From the NCBI GenBank assembly GCA_045644725.1, contig JAZRHK010000196.1, positions 1-8,621 on the forward strand: a stretch of DNA of 8,621 nt, written 5' to 3'. Positions 5,676 to 8,621 of this stretch are shown one piece after another (the stretch's first letter is position 1; each line of letters starts with the position of its first letter). This DNA is from CAAGNP01 sp045644725. GTDB taxonomy: Bacteria > Bacteroidota > Bacteroidia > Bacteroidales > UBA932. The translations under genes were made by a program, and so were the position numbers. The notes below the pieces were generated by a model. It saw only the letters and a list, made by a program, of their open reading frames with translations, ran no database searches and had not been told where the DNA came from.

Positions 5676-6242
5676 ATGATGAAAGAGAAAACAGATAAAA
5701 AAGAGAGTGCCAAAAAGTCTGAAAAGATTGACAAACTGAAGGAATTCGAGGTGAAATTTTCTGAGATGGAGACCAAGTGTGAGGAGTTGGAGGCTAAGGT
5801 GGCAGAATCGGAGAAGAAGGTGGCAGAGGCCACCGACAAATATGTGAGGATGGCTGCTGAGTTTGACAATTATCGCCGCAGGACTGCCAAAGAGAAGCTG
5901 GAGCTGGTAAGTACAGCCGGAGAAGATGTGATCAAGGGGCTGCTCCCGATACTTGATGATTGTGAGAGGGCATTGAATATGCTGAAAGGTGCAAATGCCG
6001 ATGAGTCTGCCATCGAAGGCACGGAACTTATTCTTAACAAGCTTTTTGGTTATCTGAAGACCAAAGGTGTAGAGAAGATTGAAGCTGTAGGGAAAGAGCT
6101 TGATACAGATTTTCATGAAGCTGTCGCACAGTTCCCTGTAGATGATCCGGAAAAGAAAAACAAAATTATAGATGTTGTGCAGCAAGGTTATATGTTGCAT
6201 GAGAAAGTTATACGCTACGCAAAAGTGGTAGTGGGAATTTAG
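5676..6242 (+). CDS. grpE: Nucleotide exchange factor GrpE
   Basis: Cytosolic homodimeric co-chaperone that releases ADP from DnaK and so resets the chaperone cycle. It has 188 residues. A lysine- and glutamate-rich N-terminus is followed by a long heptad-patterned coiled coil (about 20-70), ending in the conserved AEFDNYRRRT at 61-70. The four-helix region includes LLPILDDCERAL at 89-100. The C-terminal beta domain that contacts DnaK has LDTDFHEAVAQ at 142-152 and the signature GYMLHEKVIRYAKVVVGI at 171-188. The ORF opens with two ATG codons; 5676 is used here, but 5679 is equally possible, because the weak AAGG at 5667-5670 lies 5 or 8 nt away. It leads the grpE-dnaJ-M23 peptidase operon (3-nt gap to dnaJ). 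The upstream site resembling that of dnaK suggests shared heat-shock control. Confidence 0.97.
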   Translation: MMKEKTDKKESAKKSEKIDKLKEFEVKFSEMETKCEELEAKVAESEKKVAEATDKYVRMAAEFDNYRRRTAKEKLELVSTAGEDVIKGLLPILDDCERALNMLKGANADESAIEGTELILNKLFGYLKTKGVEKIEAVGKELDTDFHEAVAQFPVDDPEKKNKIIDVVQQGYMLHEKVIRYAKVVVGI

Positions 6243-6245
6243 CAT

Positions 6246-7409
6246 ATGGCAGAAAAAAGAGATTATTACGAGGTATTGGGTGTCAGTAAAGGCTCAACAC
6301 CGGAAGAGATAAAGAAGGCCTACAGAAAATTGGCCATGAAGTATCACCCGGACAAAAATCCAGGTGATGCGGAGGCTGAAGAAAAATTCAAGGAGGCGGC
6401 AGAGGCTTACGATGTCCTCAGTAATCCTGAGAAAAAGCAGCGCTATGACCAGTTCGGTCATGCCGGAATGGGTGGCGCAGCTGGTGGCGGTTACGGAGGT
6501 TTCTCCAATATGGAAGATATTTTCAGTGCATTCGGTGATATTTTCGGCGGAGGTTTCGGTGGCGGTTTTGGTGGTTTTGGTGGCTTTGGCGGCGGTGCTT
6601 CGAGAGGCAGGAGGGTAGCCAAAGGATCCAATATCAGAATCAAAATCAAGCTCACTCTGGATGAAATAGTCCATGGCGTAGAGAAAAAAATCAAGATTGA
6701 CAAGCAGGTCAAATGTCATAAATGTAGTGGAAAAGGTGCCGAGTCGGAGGCAGATATCAAGACGTGTAATACTTGTCACGGTACCGGTATGGTGACCAAG
6801 GTGGTGAATTCATTTCTGGGCCAGATGCAGACATCTTCTCCATGTCCTACTTGCGGCGGTGAGGGAAAAGTGATATCAAAACCTTGTTCATACTGTCATG
6901 GCAGTGGGTTGGAGAAGAAAGCAGAAGAGATTTCTTTCAAGATACCTGCAGGAGTAGTGGAGGGTATGCAGCTTACAGTACAGGGCAAAGGAAATGCAGC
7001 CAAGGGTGATGGTGTAAATGGTGACTTGCTTGTGCTTATCAGTGAAGAGCCACATCCTGAACTTCAGCGTGACGGTAACGATCTTATCTATTCGCTGTTT
7101 GTCTCTGTTCCTGATGCTATTCTTGGATGTACTGCAGAAATCCCTTCAGTAGATGGAAAGCTGAGAATCAAGATAGAACCTGGTACACAGTCGGGTAAAA
7201 TTCTGAGACTGAGAGGAAAAGGTGTTCCTGATGTGAATGGCTATGGTACTGGGGATCTTTTGGTCTATATTCAGGTGTGGATACCTAAAAAAGTGGATAA
7301 AGCTGAGAAGGAGATTCTTGAAAAGATCCAGGAATCCAAGAACTTCCAGCCGGCGCCTACCAAGGATGATAAAAATTTCTTCGAAAGGCTAAAAAAAATG
7401 TTCAGTTAG
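6246..7409 (+). CDS. dnaJ: Molecular chaperone DnaJ (Hsp40, type I)
   Basis: Cytosolic co-chaperone that binds unfolded clients and stimulates the ATPase of DnaK. The 387-residue length is typical of type I DnaJ. Domains in order: the J domain at about 5-70 with the essential HPD at 34-36; a Gly/Phe-rich linker at about 71-118, very repetitive (GGFGGGFGG-like units); the zinc-binding region with four CxxCxGxG repeats at 157-164, 174-181, 200-207 and 214-221, all cysteines intact; then two beta-sandwich client-binding domains (about 225-350) and a dimerisation tail. It follows grpE after 3 nt and precedes the M23 peptidase gene by 3 nt, so all three are probably cotranscribed. dnaK itself is not in this operon but lies about 4 kb upstream on the opposite strand. 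Confidence 0.99.
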   Translation: MAEKRDYYEVLGVSKGSTPEEIKKAYRKLAMKYHPDKNPGDAEAEEKFKEAAEAYDVLSNPEKKQRYDQFGHAGMGGAAGGGYGGFSNMEDIFSAFGDIFGGGFGGGFGGFGGFGGGASRGRRVAKGSNIRIKIKLTLDEIVHGVEKKIKIDKQVKCHKCSGKGAESEADIKTCNTCHGTGMVTKVVNSFLGQMQTSSPCPTCGGEGKVISKPCSYCHGSGLEKKAEEISFKIPAGVVEGMQLTVQGKGNAAKGDGVNGDLLVLISEEPHPELQRDGNDLIYSLFVSVPDAILGCTAEIPSVDGKLRIKIEPGTQSGKILRLRGKGVPDVNGYGTGDLLVYIQVWIPKKVDKAEKEILEKIQESKNFQPAPTKDDKNFFERLKKMFS

Positions 7410-7412
7410 CAG

Positions 7413-8621
7413 ATGCTTAAAATATTGGTATTCACTTTATTTATGGCAATAGGCTTTTCTCGCGGTGAAGATTCCGGGGAAAAGTCTTTGCCACTTAATG
7501 TAAAACCTTCATTTGCCGGAACATATGGAGAACTCAGAAGTGGAAGGTTTCATGCCGGACTGGATTTCAGAGTAGGGGGTGTGGTGGGAGAACCCATCTA
7601 TGTGATAGATGACGGCTATATTTCCAGGATTACAGTCTCCTCTACAGGTTATGGCAACGGTCTGTATGTTACCCATCCTGATGGAACCACCTCCATCTAT
7701 GGTCATATGCACGAATTTGCACCGGAGATAGCTTCGATGGTCCAAAAGAGACAGTATGAAACCGAGAGCTTCAATGTTAATTTGACTATTGATCCGGAGG
7801 TTTTCCCTGTGGAAAAAGGGCAGTATCTGGGCACTGTGGGCAATTCTGGTTCCTCGGCAGCGCCCCATTTGCATTTTGAGGTGAGAAATCCTGATGGCTC
7901 TGCACCCATAAATGTCATTTCAGCCGGTTATTTTGAGCATAATGATGATGTTCCACCCGTAATACAGAAGATCAATTTCTACTCATACGAGGACTCTACA
8001 GGTCTGGTGCAGAGTGATTTGATAAAGAGTTTTAAGGGGAGTTCCTCAAAATCATTTAAGGTGAGTGACAGGTTTTATGTGGCGGTGGATGCTCATGACA
8101 GGCAGAGTGGTACTCCGGGCAAACTGGGGATAGAGGCATTTGAGTTTTTTCTTGATGGGGAGAGTGTCTATAGATTTGAACTGGGGGAGTATACATACAA
8201 GGAGCAGGAGACATTCAATAGCCTTATTGACTATAGGGAGCTGGTGAGGTCGCGCTCTGTCATGGTGAAGAGTCTGGTGGAGCCTGGTAACGGGTTCCGG
8301 AATAAGATTGCTTCGTCCAATAATGGGGTGTTCACTCTGGAAGATGACGAAGTGCATTCTGTGAAGGTGGTAGTGGAGGATTTGTCAGGAAATAAGAAAG
8401 TTGCTAACTTTAAGGTCAAAAGGGGAAGATGTGCTGCAGAGGATACATTAGGGTATGATAGAGCATTGCCCTGGTTTGCGCCATATGCCTATGCTAAGGA
8501 TGGTGTCAAGGTCTCATTGCCAGTGATGTCACTTTTCAGAAGCGAAGCTATAAGGATTGATACGCTGGATGTACGTGGGGAGTTCTATTCAAAAGTGTGG
8601 CAGGTGCATACGCCGGAGGTT
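7413..8621 (+). CDS. Secreted M23-family metallopeptidase, C-terminus cut by window edge
   Basis: Predicted zinc endopeptidase of the LytM/lysostaphin family, which typically cuts peptidoglycan cross-bridges, probably in the periplasm. The frame is open from ATG 7413 to the window end (403 residues seen). A short hydrophobic N-terminus (about residues 3-15) looks like a signal peptide, though the cleavage site is not clear. The M23 domain, about 30-175, has all expected active-site residues: H47 and D51 in RFHAGLDFRV, H98 in YGHMH, and H152/H154 in PHLHFEV. About 20 extra residues lie between YGHMH and the GTVGNSGSS turn. From about 178 (DDVPPVIQKINFY) a long region follows that may form Ig-like beta domains and matches no catalytic motif I know; this layout is familiar from Bacteroidota M23 proteins. 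No lipoprotein Cys is seen near the N-terminus. It lies 3 nt after dnaJ, most likely in the same operon. The physiological substrate is unknown. Confidence 0.9.
   Translation, partial: MLKILVFTLFMAIGFSRGEDSGEKSLPLNVKPSFAGTYGELRSGRFHAGLDFRVGGVVGEPIYVIDDGYISRITVSSTGYGNGLYVTHPDGTTSIYGHMHEFAPEIASMVQKRQYETESFNVNLTIDPEVFPVEKGQYLGTVGNSGSSAAPHLHFEVRNPDGSAPINVISAGYFEHNDDVPPVIQKINFYSYEDSTGLVQSDLIKSFKGSSSKSFKVSDRFYVAVDAHDRQSGTPGKLGIEAFEFFLDGESVYRFELGEYTYKEQETFNSLIDYRELVRSRSVMVKSLVEPGNGFRNKIASSNNGVFTLEDDEVHSVKVVVEDLSGNKKVANFKVKRGRCAAEDTLGYDRALPWFAPYAYAKDGVKVSLPVMSLFRSEAIRIDTLDVRGEFYSKVWQVHTPEV

Noticed and set aside
5541..6245. Long minus-strand open frame (234 codons) opposite grpE
   Set aside because: It lies fully antisense to a certain grpE gene and its promoter. 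Its translation is rich in His, Cys, Phe and Leu, with no recognisable domain, as expected for the shadow of a Lys/Glu-rich coiled-coil gene.
6540..6600. Tandem GGT/TTT-rich repeats in dnaJ
   Set aside because: They encode the normal Gly/Phe-rich linker of type I DnaJ and need no separate explanation.

Overview
The window is ordinary core-genome sequence from a Bacteroidota bacterium, most likely of the order Bacteroidales. Three things point there. Several upstream regions carry TAnnTTTG-type -7 elements with a TTTG box 18-22 bp further upstream, the promoter class of this phylum. Start codons follow AT-rich leaders with weak or no Shine-Dalgarno sequence. The last gene encodes an M23 peptidase of a layout familiar from Bacteroidota. 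I see no mobile element, CRISPR array, RNA gene or phage gene, and no gene-free stretch longer than about 180 bases.

Layout: (1) Positions 1-1644, minus strand: the first 548 codons of dnaK, with the C-terminal end beyond the left edge. (2) 1645-1820: a divergent intergenic region holding the dnaK control region, a GC-rich leader hairpin and a likely panB promoter. (3) 1821-3340, plus strand: panB (pantothenate/CoA synthesis) and an RluA-family pseudouridine synthase, joined by a 1-nt TAATG overlap. (4) 3312-4444, minus strand: gmk then nadD, 2 nt apart; nadD overlaps the end of the pseudouridine synthase gene tail to tail. (5) 4445-4532: back-to-back gmk and fba promoters. (6) 4533-5587, plus strand: class II fructose-bisphosphate aldolase with a clear intrinsic terminator. 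(7) 5588-8621, plus strand: grpE, dnaJ and a secreted M23 metallopeptidase (cut by the right edge), 3 nt apart each, most likely one operon.

The two halves of the Hsp70 system (dnaK on one strand; grpE and dnaJ on the other) flank a block of metabolic genes. DnaK is the ATP-driven chaperone, DnaJ delivers substrate and stimulates ATP hydrolysis, and GrpE exchanges nucleotide. The block between them serves cofactor and nucleotide synthesis (PanB, Gmk, NadD), RNA modification and glycolysis.

The most interesting observation is regulatory. The dnaK and grpE upstream regions share a composite element (TGACAA-nn-TGGC-n-GA, then TGGCA after 9 nt) with identical spacing and 28 of 45 bases matching without gaps. 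It looks like a common heat-shock control site, and it is not the CIRCE operator. A second neat feature is an intrinsic terminator for the panB operon that lies inside the convergent nadD coding sequence. I found no evidence of a new multi-gene system.
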